Assembly (NCBI RefSeq): GCF_009709575.1
Contig: NZ_WIXO01000001.1
Location: 3,536,001 to 3,600,000 of the forward strand
DNA length: 64,000 nt
Source: Streptomyces taklimakanensis
Lineage (GTDB): Bacteria; Actinomycetota; Actinomycetes; Streptomycetales; Streptomycetaceae
Direction of reading: 5' to 3'
Shown: piece by piece, positions 26,037-36,328 of the stretch
Layout: every line of letters starts with the position of its first letter
Position numbering within the stretch: position 1 is the first letter of the stretch
Made by a program: the position numbers and the translations under genes
Notes under the pieces: generated by a model
Database searches by the model: none
Told to the model about the DNA's origin: nothing
Seen by the model: only the letters and a program-made list of their open reading frames with translations

Positions 26037-26345
26037 ATGGCGGGACAGAAGATCCGCATCCGGCTCAAGGCCTACGACCACGAGGTCATCGACACCTCGG
26101 CGAAGAAGATCGTCGAGACGGTGACCCGTACTGGTGCGTCGGTCGCGGGCCCGGTGCCGCTGCCCACAGAGAAGAACGTGTACTGCGTCATCAAGTCGCC
26201 GCACAAGTACAAGGACTCGCGCGAGCACTTCGAGATGCGTACCCACAAGCGCCTGATCGACATCCTCGACCCGACGCCCAAGACCGTTGACTCGCTGATG
26301 CGCCTGGACCTGCCGGCCGGCGTCGACATCGAGATCAAGCTCTGA
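26037..26345 (+). CDS. rpsJ: 30S ribosomal protein S10
   Basis: The 102-residue protein of the 30S head also acts in NusB-NusE antitermination. The start [19 protein letters not shown] and the exposed loop region with [19 protein letters not shown] are standard. The ATG at 26037 is followed directly by the rest of the S10 operon, with rplC 14 bases downstream. The leader upstream is about 310 bases and carries the 25-base element shared with rpsL. Confidence 0.98.
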   Translation: MAGQKIRIRLKAYDHEVIDTSAKKIVETVTRTGASVAGPVPLPTEKNVYCVIKSPHKYKDSREHFEMRTHKRLIDILDPTPKTVDSLMRLDLPAGVDIEIKL

Positions 26346-26359
26346 GAGGCCCGGTAGAG

Positions 26360-27007
26360 ATGACCACCAAGCAGATCAAGGGTGTCCTGGGCGAGAAGCT
26401 CGGCATGACCCAGGTCTGGGACGAGAACAACCGTGTCGTCCCGGTCACCGTCGTCAAGGCCGGACCCTGTGTCGTCACCCAGGTACGCACCGCAGACAGG
26501 GACGGCTACGAGGCCGTCCAGATCGCCTTCGGCGAGATCGACCCGCGCAAGGTGAACAAGCCCCTCAAGGGCCACTTCGCCAAGGCCGACGTGACCCCGC
26601 GCCGCCACCTGGTGGAGCTGCGTACCGCCGACGCCGGCGAGTACACGCTCGGCCAGGAGATCACCGCCGAGGTGTTCGACTCCGGCGTCAAGGTCGACGT
26701 GACCGGCAAGAGCAAGGGCAAGGGCACCGCCGGTGTCATGAAGCGCCACGGCTTCGGCGGCCTCGGCGCCGGCCACGGCACGCAGCGCAAGCACCGCTCG
26801 CCCGGTTCCATCGGTGGCTGCGCCACCCCGGGCCGCGTGTTCAAGGGCCTGCGCATGGCCGGCCGCATGGGCAACGAGCGGGTCACCACCCAGAACCTGA
26901 CCGTCCACGCCGTTGACGCGGAGAAGGGCCTGCTGCTCATCAAGGGCGCGGTTCCCGGTCCGAACGGCGGCCTCGTCCTGGTCCGTACCGCGGCCAAGGG
27001 GGCCTGA
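26360..27007 (+). CDS. rplC: 50S ribosomal protein L3
   Basis: The 215-residue early-assembly protein reaches towards the peptidyl-transferase centre. The central loop [20 protein letters not shown] and the [19 protein letters not shown] segment, which includes the Gln methylated in other bacteria, are intact. It lies 14 bases after rpsJ and 8 bases before rplD, consistent with one mRNA. Confidence 0.98.
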   Translation: MTTKQIKGVLGEKLGMTQVWDENNRVVPVTVVKAGPCVVTQVRTADRDGYEAVQIAFGEIDPRKVNKPLKGHFAKADVTPRRHLVELRTADAGEYTLGQEITAEVFDSGVKVDVTGKSKGKGTAGVMKRHGFGGLGAGHGTQRKHRSPGSIGGCATPGRVFKGLRMAGRMGNERVTTQNLTVHAVDAEKGLLLIKGAVPGPNGGLVLVRTAAKGA

Positions 27008-27015
27008 GGTAACCG

Positions 27016-27669
27016 ATGAGCACCATTGACATCCTTTCGCCGGCAGGCGACAAGGCCGGGACCGTCGAACTCCCCGCGGAGATCTTCGACGCGCAGGTCA
27101 GCGTCCCGCTGATCCACCAGGTCGTCGTCGCACAGCTGGCCGCTGCCCGCCAGGGCACGCACAAGACCAAGACCCGTGGCGAGGTCCGCGGCGGCGGCAA
27201 GAAGCCGTACCGCCAGAAGGGCACCGGCCGCGCCCGCCAGGGCTCGACCCGCGCCCCGCAGTTCGCCGGTGGTGGCGTCGTGCACGGTCCCGTGCCGCGT
27301 GACTACTCGCAGCGGACCCCGAAGAAGATGAAGGCCGCCGCCCTGCGCGGTGCCCTCTCCGACCGGGCGCGGCACGGCCGCGTTCACGTCGTCACCGGCG
27401 TGATCGAGGGCGAGACCCCGTCCACCAAGGCCGCCAAGGCCCTGTTCGGCAAGGTCAGCGAGCGCAAGAACGTGCTCCTGGTCGCCGAGCGGAGCGACGA
27501 GGCCGCGTGGCTCTCCGCCCGCAACCTGCCCCAGGTGCACATCCTGGAGCCGGGCCAGCTGAACACCTACGACGTGCTCGTCTCCGACGACGTGGTCTTC
27601 ACCAAGGCCGCCTTCGAGAGCTTCGTGGCCGGCCGCAAGGCCGTCGAGCGCGAAGGGAGCGACGCCTGA
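27016..27669 (+). CDS. rplD: 50S ribosomal protein L4
   Basis: The 217-residue protein sends a loop into the exit tunnel. The loop [20 protein letters not shown], where macrolide-resistance changes occur in other bacteria, looks normal. In E. coli L4 represses the S10 operon. The stop codon overlaps the rplW start (TGATG), which indicates coupled translation. Confidence 0.98.
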   Translation: MSTIDILSPAGDKAGTVELPAEIFDAQVSVPLIHQVVVAQLAAARQGTHKTKTRGEVRGGGKKPYRQKGTGRARQGSTRAPQFAGGGVVHGPVPRDYSQRTPKKMKAAALRGALSDRARHGRVHVVTGVIEGETPSTKAAKALFGKVSERKNVLLVAERSDEAAWLSARNLPQVHILEPGQLNTYDVLVSDDVVFTKAAFESFVAGRKAVEREGSDA

Positions 27670-27992
27670 TGAGTGAGGCGACCGTCACCAGCAAGACCTT
27701 CACCGACCCCCGTGACGTGCTGATCCGTCCGGTGGTCTCGGAGAAGAGCTACGCGCTGCTGGACGAGAACAAGTACACGTTCATCGTCGACCCGCGCGCC
27801 AACAAGACCCAGATCAAGCAGGCCGTCGAGGCGGTCTTCTCGGTCAAGGTCACCGGGGTCAACACGATCAACCGGCAGGGCAAGCGCAAGCGCACTCGGA
27901 CCGGCTACGGCAAGCGCGCCGACACCAGGCGCGCCATCGTGACCCTCGCCGAGGGCGACCGTATCGACATCTTCGGCGGTCCGACCTCCTAA
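27669..27992 (+). CDS. rplW: 50S ribosomal protein L23
   Basis: The 107-residue protein forms the docking site for trigger factor and SRP at the tunnel exit. The ATG at 27669 shares a base with the rplD stop. The [20 protein letters not shown] start and the C-terminal [12 protein letters not shown] are standard. rplB follows after 40 bases. Confidence 0.98.
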   Translation: MSEATVTSKTFTDPRDVLIRPVVSEKSYALLDENKYTFIVDPRANKTQIKQAVEAVFSVKVTGVNTINRQGKRKRTRTGYGKRADTRRAIVTLAEGDRIDIFGGPTS

Positions 27993-28032
27993 CCGGAGGT
28001 CGAACCGTCCGATATCGGACGAGGACTGAGAA

Positions 28033-28869
28033 ATGGGTATCCGCAAGTACAAGCCGACGACCCCGGGCCGTCGTGGCTCCAGCGTCGCCGACTTCGTCGA
28101 GATCACGCGGTCCACGCCGGAGAAGTCGCTGGTCCGTCCCCTGCACAGCAAGGGCGGCCGTAACAACGCCGGTCGTGTGACCGTCCGCCACCAGGGCGGT
28201 GGCCACAAGCGCGCCTACCGGGTGATCGACTTCCGTCGTCACGACAAGGACGGCGTGCCGGCCAAGGTCGCGCACATCGAGTACGACCCCAACCGGACCG
28301 CGCGTATCGCGCTGCTGCACTACGCGGACGGCGAGAAGCGCTACATCCTGGCTCCCGCCGGCCTGAAGCAGGGCGCCCGCGTCGAGAACGGCCCCGACGC
28401 CGACATCAAGCCCGGCAACAACCTGGCGCTGCGCAACATCCCGGTCGGTACGACCATCCACGCCATCGAGCTGCGGCCCGGCGGCGGCGCGAAGTTCGCC
28501 CGCTCCGCGGGTGCCTCCGTGCAGCTGCTGGCGAAGGAGGGCCGCATGGCCCACCTGCGCATGCCCTCCGGTGAGATCCGCCTGGTCGACGTCCGCTGCC
28601 GCGCCACCGTCGGCGAGGTCGGCAACGCCGAGCAGTCGAACATCAACTGGGGCAAGGCCGGCCGCATGCGCTGGAAGGGCGTCCGCCCGACCGTCCGCGG
28701 TGTGGTCATGAACCCCGTCGACCACCCGCACGGTGGTGGTGAGGGCAAGACCTCCGGTGGTCGTCACCCGGTCTCGCCGTGGGGCAAGAAGGAAGGACGT
28801 ACTCGCTCGCCGAAGAAGGCCAGCAACAAGTACATCGTCCGCCGCCGCAAGACGAACAAGAAGCGCTAG
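28033..28869 (+). CDS. rplB: 50S ribosomal protein L2
   Basis: The 278-residue protein is required for subunit joining and peptidyl transfer. The start [15 protein letters not shown], the RNA-binding core and the conserved [14 protein letters not shown] loop with its essential His are intact. The basic C-terminus ends RRRKTNKKR. The stop TAG is part of the TAGGAGG ribosome site for rpsS. Confidence 0.98.
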   Translation: MGIRKYKPTTPGRRGSSVADFVEITRSTPEKSLVRPLHSKGGRNNAGRVTVRHQGGGHKRAYRVIDFRRHDKDGVPAKVAHIEYDPNRTARIALLHYADGEKRYILAPAGLKQGARVENGPDADIKPGNNLALRNIPVGTTIHAIELRPGGGAKFARSAGASVQLLAKEGRMAHLRMPSGEIRLVDVRCRATVGEVGNAEQSNINWGKAGRMRWKGVRPTVRGVVMNPVDHPHGGGEGKTSGGRHPVSPWGKKEGRTRSPKKASNKYIVRRRKTNKKR

Positions 28870-28883
28870 GAGGCGGGTTTTCG

Positions 28884-29165
28884 ATGCCGCGCAGTCTCAA
28901 GAAGGGGCCTTTCGTCGACGACCACCTGATCAAGAAGGTGGACGCCCAGAACGACGCAGGCACCAAGAACGTCATCAAGACCTGGTCCCGCCGCTCGATG
29001 ATCGTCCCGGCCATGCTGGGCCACACGATCGCGGTGCACGACGGCCGCAAGCACGTCCCGGTGTTCGTCACCGAGTCGATGGTCGGCCACAAGCTCGGCG
29101 AGTTCGCGCCGACCCGCACCTTCCGCGGCCATGAGAAGGACGACCGCAAGTCGCGTCGTCGCTGA
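28884..29165 (+). CDS. rpsS: 30S ribosomal protein S19
   Basis: The 93-residue protein of the 30S head contacts the A-site tRNA region with S13. The ATG at 28884 is set by AGGAGG (28868-28873), 10 bases upstream, and by the standard [15 protein letters not shown] start. The frame is open further upstream without a ribosome site. rplV follows after 44 bases. Confidence 0.98.
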   Translation: MPRSLKKGPFVDDHLIKKVDAQNDAGTKNVIKTWSRRSMIVPAMLGHTIAVHDGRKHVPVFVTESMVGHKLGEFAPTRTFRGHEKDDRKSRRR

Positions 29166-29209
29166 TCTGCGGAAAGCGAAGACCAATGACTGACACCGAA
29201 GGGACAACC

Positions 29210-29557
29210 ATGGAAGCCAGGGCCCAGGCGCGGTACATCCGCGTCACGCCCATGAAGGCCCGCCGCGTGGTGGACCTCATCCGTGGCATGGACGCCACGG
29301 AGGCTCAGGCGGTCCTGCGTTTCGCCCCGCAGGCCGCGAGCGTGCCCGTCGGCAAGGTGCTCGACAGCGCCATCGCCAACGCCGCGCACAACTACGACCA
29401 CACGGATGTCGACAGCCTCTACATCTCCGAGGCCTACGTCGACGAGGGCCCGACCCTGAAGCGGTTCCGTCCGCGCGCCCAGGGCCGCGCCTACCGGATC
29501 CGTAAGCGGACCAGCCACATCACCGTGGTCGTCAGCAGCAAGGAAGGGACCCGGTAA
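29210..29557 (+). CDS. rplV: 50S ribosomal protein L22
   Basis: The 115-residue protein has a beta-hairpin that lines the exit tunnel. The ATG at 29210 ([18 protein letters not shown]) has GAAGGGA 5 bases upstream and gives the usual Streptomyces length. An in-frame ATG at 29186 would add 8 residues. The tunnel hairpin [18 protein letters not shown] is normal. The stop TAA overlaps the rpsC start. Confidence 0.96.
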   Translation: MEARAQARYIRVTPMKARRVVDLIRGMDATEAQAVLRFAPQAASVPVGKVLDSAIANAAHNYDHTDVDSLYISEAYVDEGPTLKRFRPRAQGRAYRIRKRTSHITVVVSSKEGTR

Positions 29558-30372
29558 TGGGGCAGAAGGTCAACCCGCACGGGTTCCGGCTCGGCATCAC
29601 CACGGACTTCAAGTCCCGCTGGTACGCCGACAAGCTGTACAAGGACTACATCAAGGAAGACGTCGAGATCCGTCGCCTGCTCACGCAGGGCATGGAGCGG
29701 GCCGGCATCTCCAAGGTGGAGATCGAGCGCACCCGTGACCGCGTCCGCGTGGACGTTCACACCGCCCGTCCGGGCATCGTGATCGGCCGCCGCGGCGCCG
29801 AGGCGGAGCGCATCCGCGGTCGGCTCGAGAAGCTGACCGGCAAGCAGATCCAGTTCAACATCCTCGAGGTCAAGAACCCGGAGACGGACGCCCAGCTGGT
29901 GGCCCAGGCCGTCGCCGAGCAGCTGTCCTCCCGCGTCTCCTTCCGCCGTGCGATGCGCAAGTCGATGCAGAGCACGATGAAGGCCGGCGCCAAGGGCATC
30001 AAGATCCAGTGCGGTGGCCGTCTCGGCGGCGCCGAGATGTCCCGCTCGGAGTTCTACCGCGAGGGCCGCGTTCCCCTGCACACCCTGCGCGCCAACGTCG
30101 ACTACGGCTTCTTTGAGGCCAAGACGACCTTCGGCCGGATCGGTGTGAAGGTCTGGATCTACAAGGGCGACGTCAAGAACATCGCCGAGGTCCGCGCCGA
30201 GAACGCCGCCGCCCGCGCCGGCAACCGCCCGTCGCGCGGTGGTGACCGCCCGCGTCGTGGCGAGCGCCGTGGCCGCAAGCCGCAGCAGGACCGGACCGAG
30301 GCTCCCAAGGCCGAGGGCACCGCTGCCGCTCCGGCCGCCGAGAGCACCGGCTCTGCCGGGAAGGAGGCCTGA
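29557..30372 (+). CDS. rpsC: 30S ribosomal protein S3
   Basis: The 271-residue protein at the mRNA entry pore has an N-terminal KH domain with the [12 protein letters not shown] loop (GxxG-type) and a C-terminal S3 domain. An extra Arg/Ala-rich tail of about 55 residues after about 215 is usual in Streptomyces. It overlaps rplV by one base and is followed by rplP after 5 bases. Confidence 0.98.
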   Translation: MGQKVNPHGFRLGITTDFKSRWYADKLYKDYIKEDVEIRRLLTQGMERAGISKVEIERTRDRVRVDVHTARPGIVIGRRGAEAERIRGRLEKLTGKQIQFNILEVKNPETDAQLVAQAVAEQLSSRVSFRRAMRKSMQSTMKAGAKGIKIQCGGRLGGAEMSRSEFYREGRVPLHTLRANVDYGFFEAKTTFGRIGVKVWIYKGDVKNIAEVRAENAAARAGNRPSRGGDRPRRGERRGRKPQQDRTEAPKAEGTAAAPAAESTGSAGKEA

Positions 30373-30377
30373 CCGTC

Positions 30378-30797
30378 ATGCTGATCCCCCGCAGGGTCAA
30401 GCACCGCAAGCAGCACCACCCCAAGCGCAAGGGCATGGCCAAGGGTGGCACCGAGGTTGCTTTCGGCGAGTACGGCATCCAGGCCGTCACCGGCGCCTAC
30501 GTGACGAACCGGCAGATCGAGGCCGCTCGTATCTCCATGACCCGTCACATCAAGCGTGGCGGCAAGGTGTGGATCAACATCTACCCGGACCGTCCGCTGA
30601 CCAAGAAGCCCGCCGAGACCCGCATGGGTTCCGGTAAGGGTTCGCCGGAGTGGTGGGTCGCGAACGTCAAGCCCGGTCGGGTGATGTTCGAGCTGTCCTA
30701 CCCGAACGAGAAGATTGCTCGTGAGGCGCTTACCCGCGCTGCTCACAAGCTTCCGATGAAGTGCCGGATCGTGCGGCGCGAGGCAGGTGAGTCGTGA
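30378..30797 (+). CDS. rplP: 50S ribosomal protein L16
   Basis: The 139-residue protein helps place the A-site tRNA acceptor arm. The start [20 protein letters not shown] and the segment [20 protein letters not shown] are intact. The Arg hydroxylated in other bacteria lies in this area. Its stop overlaps the start of rpmC by one base. Confidence 0.98.
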   Translation: MLIPRRVKHRKQHHPKRKGMAKGGTEVAFGEYGIQAVTGAYVTNRQIEAARISMTRHIKRGGKVWINIYPDRPLTKKPAETRMGSGKGSPEWWVANVKPGRVMFELSYPNEKIAREALTRAAHKLPMKCRIVRREAGES

Positions 30798-31021
30798 TGG
30801 CGGCCGGTACCAAGGCGAGCGAGCTGCGCGAGCTGAGCGACGACGAACTCGTCGTGAAGCTGCGCGAGGCCAAGGAGGAGCTGTTCAAGCTCCGTTTCCA
30901 GGCGGCGACCGGACAGCTGGAGAACAACGGTCGGCTGAAGGCCGTCCGCAAGGACATCGCCCGGATCTACACCCTGATGCGTGAGCGCGAGCTCGGCATC
31001 GAGACGGTGGAGAGCGCCTGA
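30797..31021 (+). CDS. rpmC: 50S ribosomal protein L29
   Basis: The 74-residue helical-hairpin protein sits near the tunnel exit. The ATG at 30797 is chosen, overlapping the rplP stop. A GTG at 30794 would add one residue. [20 protein letters not shown] and [15 protein letters not shown] are the family signatures. The stop overlaps rpsQ (TGATG). Confidence 0.97.
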   Translation: MAAGTKASELRELSDDELVVKLREAKEELFKLRFQAATGQLENNGRLKAVRKDIARIYTLMRERELGIETVESA

Positions 31022-31308
31022 TGAGCGAGACGAATGTGACTGAGACTGCACAGCAGAACCGCGGCTTCCGCAAGACCCGTGAGGGTCTGGTCGTCAGCGA
31101 CAAGATGGACAAGACCGTTGTCGTCGCCGTCGAGGACCGCGTCAAGCACGCCCTGTACGGCAAGGTCATCCGCCGTACGAACAAGCTCAAGGCGCACGAC
31201 GAGCAGAACGCCGCGGGTGTCGGCGACCGCGTCCTCCTGATGGAGACCCGGCCGCTGTCCGCGACGAAGCGCTGGCGCGTCGTCGAGATCCTCGAGAAGG
31301 CCAAGTAA
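31021..31308 (+). CDS. rpsQ: 30S ribosomal protein S17
   Basis: The 95-residue OB-fold protein binds 16S rRNA early in assembly. After a short N-terminal extension ([13 protein letters not shown]) the conserved [20 protein letters not shown] and [17 protein letters not shown] segments follow. Translation is coupled to rpmC. A hairpin in the next 101-base gap separates it from rplN. Confidence 0.97.
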   Translation: MSETNVTETAQQNRGFRKTREGLVVSDKMDKTVVVAVEDRVKHALYGKVIRRTNKLKAHDEQNAAGVGDRVLLMETRPLSATKRWRVVEILEKAK

Positions 31309-31352
31309 TCCCCGAGATCCCTCCTCGGGACGAGTTCCGCCAGGCTTGGTGA

Positions 31353-31376
31353 GGTGCGTGTGTCCGCACACGCACC
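31353..31376 (+). promoter_or_regulatory. Hairpin between rpsQ and rplN
   Basis: GGTGCGTGTG (31353-31362) pairs with CACACGCACC (31367-31376) around TCCG. It lies at the boundary of the S10-type and spc-type gene groups. It may be an attenuator or processing site. There is no T-run. Confidence 0.55.
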
Positions 31377-31409
31377 CACCGGGAACCGGCAGACGATCAG
31401 GAGATAGAC

Positions 31410-31778
31410 GTGATCCAGCAGGAGTCGCGACTGCGTGTCGCCGACAACACGGGAGCGAAGGAGATCCTTTGCATCCGTGTTCTCGGTGGCTCCGGCCGCC
31501 GCTACGCGGGTATCGGTGACGTCATCGTCGCCACCGTCAAGGACGCGATCCCCGGTGGCAACGTGAAGAAGGGCGACGTCGTCAAGGCCGTCGTCGTGCG
31601 CACCGTCAAGGAGCGCCGCCGCCCCGACGGCTCGTACATCCGCTTCGACGAGAACGCCGCCGTCATTCTGAAGAACGACGGCGACCCCCGCGGCACCCGA
31701 ATCTTCGGCCCGGTCGGCCGTGAGCTGCGCGAGAAGAAGTTCATGAAGATCATCTCCCTCGCGCCGGAGGTGCTGTAA
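31410..31778 (+). CDS. rplN: 50S ribosomal protein L14
   Basis: The 122-residue protein at the subunit interface starts at GTG 31410 (CAGGAG upstream). [20 protein letters not shown] and the conserved [14 protein letters not shown] segment are standard. It opens the spc gene set and is followed by rplX after 3 bases. Confidence 0.98.
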   Translation: MIQQESRLRVADNTGAKEILCIRVLGGSGRRYAGIGDVIVATVKDAIPGGNVKKGDVVKAVVVRTVKERRRPDGSYIRFDENAAVILKNDGDPRGTRIFGPVGRELREKKFMKIISLAPEVL

Positions 31779-31781
31779 CCG

Positions 31782-32105
31782 ATGAAGATCAAGAAGGGCG
31801 ACCTGGTCCAGGTCATCACCGGCAAGGACAAGGGCAAGCAGGGCAAGGTCATCGCGGCCTTCCCCCGCGAGGACCGCGTCCTGGTCGAGGGTGTCAACCG
31901 GGTCAAGAAGCACACCAAGGCCGGCCAGACCGCTCGCGGTTCGAAGACCGGCGGCATCGTGACGACCGAGGCCCCCATCCACGTGAGCAACGTTCAGCTC
32001 GTCGTGGAGAAGGACGGCAAGAAGGTCGTCACCCGCGTCGGTTACCGCTTCGACGAGGACGGCAACAAGATCCGCGTTGCCAAGCGGACCGGTGAGGACA
32101 TCTGA
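31782..32105 (+). CDS. rplX: 50S ribosomal protein L24
   Basis: The 107-residue assembly-initiator protein has an N-terminal KOW motif ([20 protein letters not shown]). The ATG at 31782 is 3 bases after rplN, and the stop overlaps the rplE start (ATGA). Confidence 0.98.
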   Translation: MKIKKGDLVQVITGKDKGKQGKVIAAFPREDRVLVEGVNRVKKHTKAGQTARGSKTGGIVTTEAPIHVSNVQLVVEKDGKKVVTRVGYRFDEDGNKIRVAKRTGEDI

Positions 32106-32668
32106 TGACTACCGCCACGAACGTGCAGCCGCGTCTGAAGGCGCGCTACCGCGAGGAGATCGTGGGCAAGCTGCGTGACGAATTCAAGTACGAGAACGTC
32201 ATGCAGATCCCCGGTCTGACCAAGATCGTGGTCAACATGGGTGTGGGCGAGGCCGCCCGCGACTCCAAGCTGATCGAGGGCGCCATCCGCGACCTCGCCA
32301 CGATCACCGGCCAGAAGCCGGCCGTGACCAAGGCCCGGAAGTCCATCGCGCAGTTCAAGCTGCGCGAGGGTCAGCCGATCGGTGCCCACGTCACCCTCCG
32401 GGGTGACCGGATGTGGGAGTTCCTGGACCGCCTGCTGTCGCTCGCGCTGCCGCGCATCCGCGACTTCCGCGGTCTGTCGCCGAAGCAGTTCGACGGCAGG
32501 GGCAACTACACCTTCGGTCTCACGGAGCAGGTCATGTTCCACGAGATCGACCAGGACAAGATCGACCGGGTCCGGGGCATGGACATCACCGTGGTCACCA
32601 CGGCGAACACCGACGAGGAGGGTCGCGCCCTGCTGCGTCACCTCGGATTCCCCTTCAAGGAGGCGTGA
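32105..32668 (+). CDS. rplE: 50S ribosomal protein L5
   Basis: The 187-residue 5S rRNA-binding protein forms a bridge to the small subunit. [40 protein letters not shown] and [16 protein letters not shown] are family hallmarks. Its start overlaps the rplX stop, and the S14 gene follows after 3 bases. Confidence 0.98.
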   Translation: MTTATNVQPRLKARYREEIVGKLRDEFKYENVMQIPGLTKIVVNMGVGEAARDSKLIEGAIRDLATITGQKPAVTKARKSIAQFKLREGQPIGAHVTLRGDRMWEFLDRLLSLALPRIRDFRGLSPKQFDGRGNYTFGLTEQVMFHEIDQDKIDRVRGMDITVVTTANTDEEGRALLRHLGFPFKEA

Positions 32669-32671
32669 GCC

Positions 32672-32857
32672 GTGGCGAAGAAGGCTCTGATTGCCAAGGC
32701 CGCCCGCAAGCCGAAGTTCGCGGTACGCGCGTACACGCGGTGCCAGCGCTGCGGCCGACCCCACTCCGTCTACCGCAAGTTCGGCCTGTGCCGTGTGTGC
32801 CTCCGCGAGATGGCGCACCGCGGCGAGCTGCCGGGCGTCACCAAGAGCTCCTGGTAA
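32672..32857 (+). CDS. rpsZ: 30S ribosomal protein S14, zinc-binding type Z
   Basis: The 61-residue protein starts at GTG 32672. Cys24, Cys27, Cys40 and Cys43 form the zinc site in [20 protein letters not shown], so this is the short zinc-containing form. Streptomyces usually also encodes a longer zinc-free paralogue under Zur control elsewhere. An 8-base-pair hairpin with loop GCGA starts at the stop codon (32856-32875). Confidence 0.97.
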   Translation: MAKKALIAKAARKPKFAVRAYTRCQRCGRPHSVYRKFGLCRVCLREMAHRGELPGVTKSSW

Positions 32858-32929
32858 GTCCGCGCGAGCGGACTTCAGGGAACTCTCGGTAAGAGCATCC
32901 TGGCCGGCGAACGCCCTTCCCGCGTGCCC

Positions 32930-32935
32930 TAGGCT
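32930..32935 (+). promoter_or_regulatory. Possible -10 box before rpsH
   Basis: TAGGCT lies in the 247-base gap between the S14 gene and rpsH. I find no convincing -35. The gap length suggests an internal promoter for rpsH-rplO. Confidence 0.3.
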
Positions 32936-33104
32936 TGTGGGTTGGGCGCTCGCCGCCCATGACCGTCTTACTACGCCGTAGGTCCCCGCACCGCACCCGT
33001 CCCGTCGTGTCCGCGTCCCGGCCCAAGTCCGAGGACGAGGACGCGGACGGGGAGAGGGACGGAGCAGACAGGAAACCCCGGCGAGAGAGGCCGAAGGCCA
33101 TCAC

Positions 33105-33503
33105 ATGACCATGACCGATCCGATCGCAGACATGCTGACGCGTCTGCGAAACGCGAACTCGGCGTACCACGACACCGTCGTGATGCCGCACAGCAAGATC
33201 AAGTCGCACATCGCGGAGATCCTCCAGCAGGAGGGTTACATCACCGGCTGGAAGGTCGAGGACGCCCAGGTGGGCAAGAACCTCGTCCTGGAGCTGAAGT
33301 TCGGGCCGAACCGCGAGCGCTCGATCGCCGGCATCAAGCGCATCAGCAAGCCGGGTCTGCGGGTCTACGCAAAGTCCACCAACCTGCCGAAGGTGCTCGG
33401 CGGCCTGGGAGTGGCGATCATCTCCACCTCCCACGGGCTCCTCACCGACAAGCAGGCTCAGAAGAAGGGCGTGGGTGGGGAAGTCCTCGCCTACGTCTGG
33501 TAA
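33105..33503 (+). CDS. rpsH: 30S ribosomal protein S8
   Basis: The 132-residue central-domain protein represses the spc operon in E. coli. [20 protein letters not shown] and the C-terminal [20 protein letters not shown] are standard. It follows a 247-base gap and precedes rplF by 24 bases. Confidence 0.98.
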   Translation: MTMTDPIADMLTRLRNANSAYHDTVVMPHSKIKSHIAEILQQEGYITGWKVEDAQVGKNLVLELKFGPNRERSIAGIKRISKPGLRVYAKSTNLPKVLGGLGVAIISTSHGLLTDKQAQKKGVGGEVLAYVW

Positions 33504-33527
33504 CGGAAGGGAACGGAGGTAAAGCTC

Positions 33528-34067
33528 ATGTCGCGTATCGGCAAGCTCCCCATCCAGGTTCCCGCCGGTGTGGACGTCACCATCGATGGCCGGACGGTCA
33601 ACGTGAAGGGCCCCAAGGGCGCCCTTTCGCACACCGTCGCCGCGCCCATCGAGGTCGCCAAGGGTGAGGACGGCGTCATCAACGTCACCCGCCCGAACGA
33701 CGAGAGCCGGAACAAGGCCCTGCACGGTCTGTCCCGCACGCTGGTGGCGAACATGATCACTGGCGTGACCCAGGGCTACAGCAAGCAGCTCGAGATCAGC
33801 GGTGTCGGTTACCGCGTCCAGGCCAAGGGCTCCGACCTGGAGTTCTCCCTGGGATACAGCCACCCGATCACGGTGAAGGCGCCGGAGGGCATCTCCTTCA
33901 AGGTGGAGTCCCCGACCAAGCTGAGCGTCGAGGGCATCGACAAGCAGAAGGTCGGCGAGGTCGCCGCGAACATCCGCAAGCTGCGCAGGCCCGACCCCTA
34001 CAAGGCCAAGGGCGTGAAGTACGCGGGCGAGGTCATCCGCCGCAAGGTCGGAAAGGCTGGTAAGTAA
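33528..34067 (+). CDS. rplF: 50S ribosomal protein L6
   Basis: The 179-residue protein near the GTPase centre has two homologous domains. The start [20 protein letters not shown] and the C-terminal [20 protein letters not shown] are conserved. GGAGG (33515-33519) lies 8 bases upstream. rplR follows after 3 bases. Confidence 0.98.
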   Translation: MSRIGKLPIQVPAGVDVTIDGRTVNVKGPKGALSHTVAAPIEVAKGEDGVINVTRPNDESRNKALHGLSRTLVANMITGVTQGYSKQLEISGVGYRVQAKGSDLEFSLGYSHPITVKAPEGISFKVESPTKLSVEGIDKQKVGEVAANIRKLRRPDPYKAKGVKYAGEVIRRKVGKAGK

Positions 34068-34070
34068 GCC

Positions 34071-34454
34071 ATGGCATACGGTGTGAAGATCGCCAAGGGC
34101 AGTGCGCGCAAGGCCGCCGCTGTCAAGCGGCGCCACATCCGCGTCCGCAAGAAGGTGTCGGGCACCCCCGAGCGTCCGCGCCTGGTGGTGACGCGCTCCA
34201 ACCGTCACATGGTGGCGCAGGTCGTCGACGACATCGCGGGTCACACGCTGGCCTCCGCGTCGACGCTGGACAGCTCCATCCGTGGCGGCGAGGGCGACAA
34301 GACCACGCTGGCCAAGCAGGTCGGCGCCCTGGTCGCCGAGCGTGCCAAGGCCGCGGGCATCGAGGCCGTCGTGTTCGACCGCGGTGGCAACAAGTACGCC
34401 GGGCGGATCGCCGCCCTGGCCGACGCCGCCCGCGAGGCCGGGCTCAAGTTCTGA
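34071..34454 (+). CDS. rplR: 50S ribosomal protein L18
   Basis: The 127-residue 5S rRNA-binding protein has a basic N-terminus and the family motifs [20 protein letters not shown] and [20 protein letters not shown]. It lies 3 bases after rplF, and rpsE follows after 43 bases with AGAGAGG upstream. Confidence 0.98.
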   Translation: MAYGVKIAKGSARKAAAVKRRHIRVRKKVSGTPERPRLVVTRSNRHMVAQVVDDIAGHTLASASTLDSSIRGGEGDKTTLAKQVGALVAERAKAAGIEAVVFDRGGNKYAGRIAALADAAREAGLKF

Positions 34455-34497
34455 GCCGGTCCCCACGCAAGCGGACGCATAGAGAGAGGTAATTCCA

Positions 34498-35103
34498 ATG
34501 GCTGGACCCCAGCGCCGCGGTGGCGGCGCCGGTGGCGGCGAGCGGCGGGACCGACGGGACCGGCGGGACGGTGGCGCGGCCGCCGAGAAGACCGCGTACG
34601 TCGAGCGGGTCGTCGCGATCAACCGCGTCGCCAAGGTTGTGAAGGGTGGTCGTCGCTTCAGCTTCACCGCGCTGGTCGTGGTGGGCGACGGTGACGGCAC
34701 CGTGGGTGTCGGTTACGGCAAGGCCAAGGAGGTGCCGGCCGCCATCGCCAAGGGTGTGGAGGAGGCCAAGAAGCACTTCTTCAAGGTCCCCCGGATCCAG
34801 GGCACCATCCCGCACCCGATCCAGGGTGAGGAGGCCGCGGGTGTCGTCCTGCTCAAGCCGGCCTCGCCCGGTACCGGTGTGATCGCCGGTGGCCCGGTGC
34901 GCGCCGTGCTGGAGTGCGCGGGCATCCACGACGTGCTGAGCAAGTCGCTGGGCTCGTCGAACCCCATCAACATCGTGCACGCCACGGTGGCCGCTCTGCG
35001 GGGCCTGCAGCGCCCCGAGGAGATCGCCGCCCGCCGTGGCCTGCCGCTGGAGGACGTGGCTCCCGCCGCTCTGCTGCGGGCCCGGGCTGGGGTGAGCGCC
35101 TGA
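34498..35103 (+). CDS. rpsE: 30S ribosomal protein S5
   Basis: The 201-residue fidelity protein has a Gly/Arg-rich N-terminal extension (1-35), then the double-stranded-RNA-binding-like domain ([20 protein letters not shown]). The loop GGRRFS linked to spectinomycin resistance looks wild type. The C-terminal domain includes [20 protein letters not shown]. Its stop overlaps rpmD. Confidence 0.98.
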   Translation: MAGPQRRGGGAGGGERRDRRDRRDGGAAAEKTAYVERVVAINRVAKVVKGGRRFSFTALVVVGDGDGTVGVGYGKAKEVPAAIAKGVEEAKKHFFKVPRIQGTIPHPIQGEEAAGVVLLKPASPGTGVIAGGPVRAVLECAGIHDVLSKSLGSSNPINIVHATVAALRGLQRPEEIAARRGLPLEDVAPAALLRARAGVSA

Positions 35104-35285
35104 TGGCTCGCCTGAAGGTCACCCAGACCAAGTCCTACATCGGCAGCAAGCAGAACCACCGTGACACCCTGCGTTCCCTCGGCCTGCGCCGGGTGAACGA
35201 CACGGTCGTCAAGGAGGACCGTCCCGAGATCCGCGGCATGGTGCAGACCGTCCGCCACCTCGTGACGGTCGAGGAGGTCGACTGA
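35103..35285 (+). CDS. rpmD: 50S ribosomal protein L30
   Basis: The 60-residue protein is short but complete: [20 protein letters not shown], then [20 protein letters not shown]. The ATG shares a base with the rpsE stop, and rplO starts 1 base after its own stop. Confidence 0.97.
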   Translation: MARLKVTQTKSYIGSKQNHRDTLRSLGLRRVNDTVVKEDRPEIRGMVQTVRHLVTVEEVD

Positions 35286-35286
35286 C

Positions 35287-35742
35287 ATGGCGGAGCAGAA
35301 GCCGCTGAAGGTCCACAACCTCCGGCCGGCCCCGGGCGCCAAGACCGCCAAGACCCGTGTCGGTCGTGGTGAGGCGTCCAAGGGCAAGACCGCGGGACGT
35401 GGCACCAAGGGCACCAAGGCCCGCTACCAGGTTCCGGAGGCCTTCGAGGGCGGGCAGATGCCGCTGCACATGCGGCTGCCCAAGCTGAAGGGCTTCAAGA
35501 ACCCCTTCCGCACCGAGTACCAGGTCGTCAACCTGGACAAGCTGGCGGCCCTGTACCCCGAGGGTGGCGAGGTCACCGTCGAGGACCTGGTCGCCAAGGG
35601 CGCGGTGCGCAAGAACCAGCTCGTGAAGGTCCTGGGCAACGGGGAGATCTCCGTGGCGCTGCAGGTGACCGTCGACAAGGTCTCCGGCTCCGCCAAGGAG
35701 AAGATCACCGCGGCCGGTGGCACCGTCACCGAGCTCGTCTGA
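35287..35742 (+). CDS. rplO: 50S ribosomal protein L15
   Basis: The 151-residue late-assembly protein has the Gly-rich N-terminal extension [20 protein letters not shown] and the globular C-terminal domain with [20 protein letters not shown]. It ends the spc block, and a terminator-like hairpin follows. Confidence 0.98.
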   Translation: MAEQKPLKVHNLRPAPGAKTAKTRVGRGEASKGKTAGRGTKGTKARYQVPEAFEGGQMPLHMRLPKLKGFKNPFRTEYQVVNLDKLAALYPEGGEVTVEDLVAKGAVRKNQLVKVLGNGEISVALQVTVDKVSGSAKEKITAAGGTVTELV

Positions 35743-35768
35743 TCGGAGCGGCCGGCAGGCCGCACCAC

Positions 35769-35808
35769 GAAGGGCCGGGCGTCCCCGTCGAAGGGGGCCC
35801 GGCCCTTC
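35769..35808 (+). terminator. Hairpin after rplO
   Basis: GAAGGGCCGGG (35769-35779) pairs with CCCGGCCCTTC (35798-35808) around a partly self-complementary loop. It separates rplO from secY. Confidence 0.65.
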
Positions 35809-36328
35809 GCCCTTCCTCCCCGCCGGCCGTCGCCGGGCCGAGGTCCCCGGTGCCGTGGAGCGTCCCGAGCTCCTCCGGGGACGTCCTCGGGGTCCGTCGA
35901 GGCCCGACTTCTCGGATGCGACCGGGAGCGGTCGGGGCGCGGGCATGGCCGAAAAGCGACGCCCCGAATCGAACGCCCGACCGCCCGTCACGGACGGACG
36001 AGTGGTCCCGGATCCGGGAGCCGTCGGTGACCGGCGCCTTTCCCACCGCCCCGACCCGCCCCGGTGGTCCCCACCGGGAAGGGACGGCGGGGACGCGTAC
36101 GGGTGTCCCCGCGGAAGGGGAACGGAGCGTGGGAATCCGGCCTCCGGGCCCGTTACGCCGGCGGTCGGAGTAGTCCCGGTACGTAGTTCCGTGTCACGGC
36201 CGTCGCCTGTAGGGTGGCCAGCGCTGTTACTCTCCCTGGAGGTCTGCCCTCGGCAGGCCCCCACCCACGTATCCGATCCTTCAACATATCGTCACCTTCC
36301 GCGCGATGCGGGAGACGCAGGAGGTACC
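35809..36328 (+). other. 520-base gap before secY, with a weak promoter candidate
   Basis: No gene can be supported. The open frame leading into secY lacks a ribosome site and has unlikely composition. TTCCGT (36187-36192) and TAGGGT (36210-36215), 17 bases apart, are the best promoter candidate and would give a leader of about 110 bases for secY. Confidence 0.4.

Noticed and set aside
35717..36328. N-terminal extension of secY or a separate gene in the long gap
   Set aside because: Arg/Pro/Gly-rich translation without a start context. SecY has a clear GTG with AGGAGG at 36319-36324.
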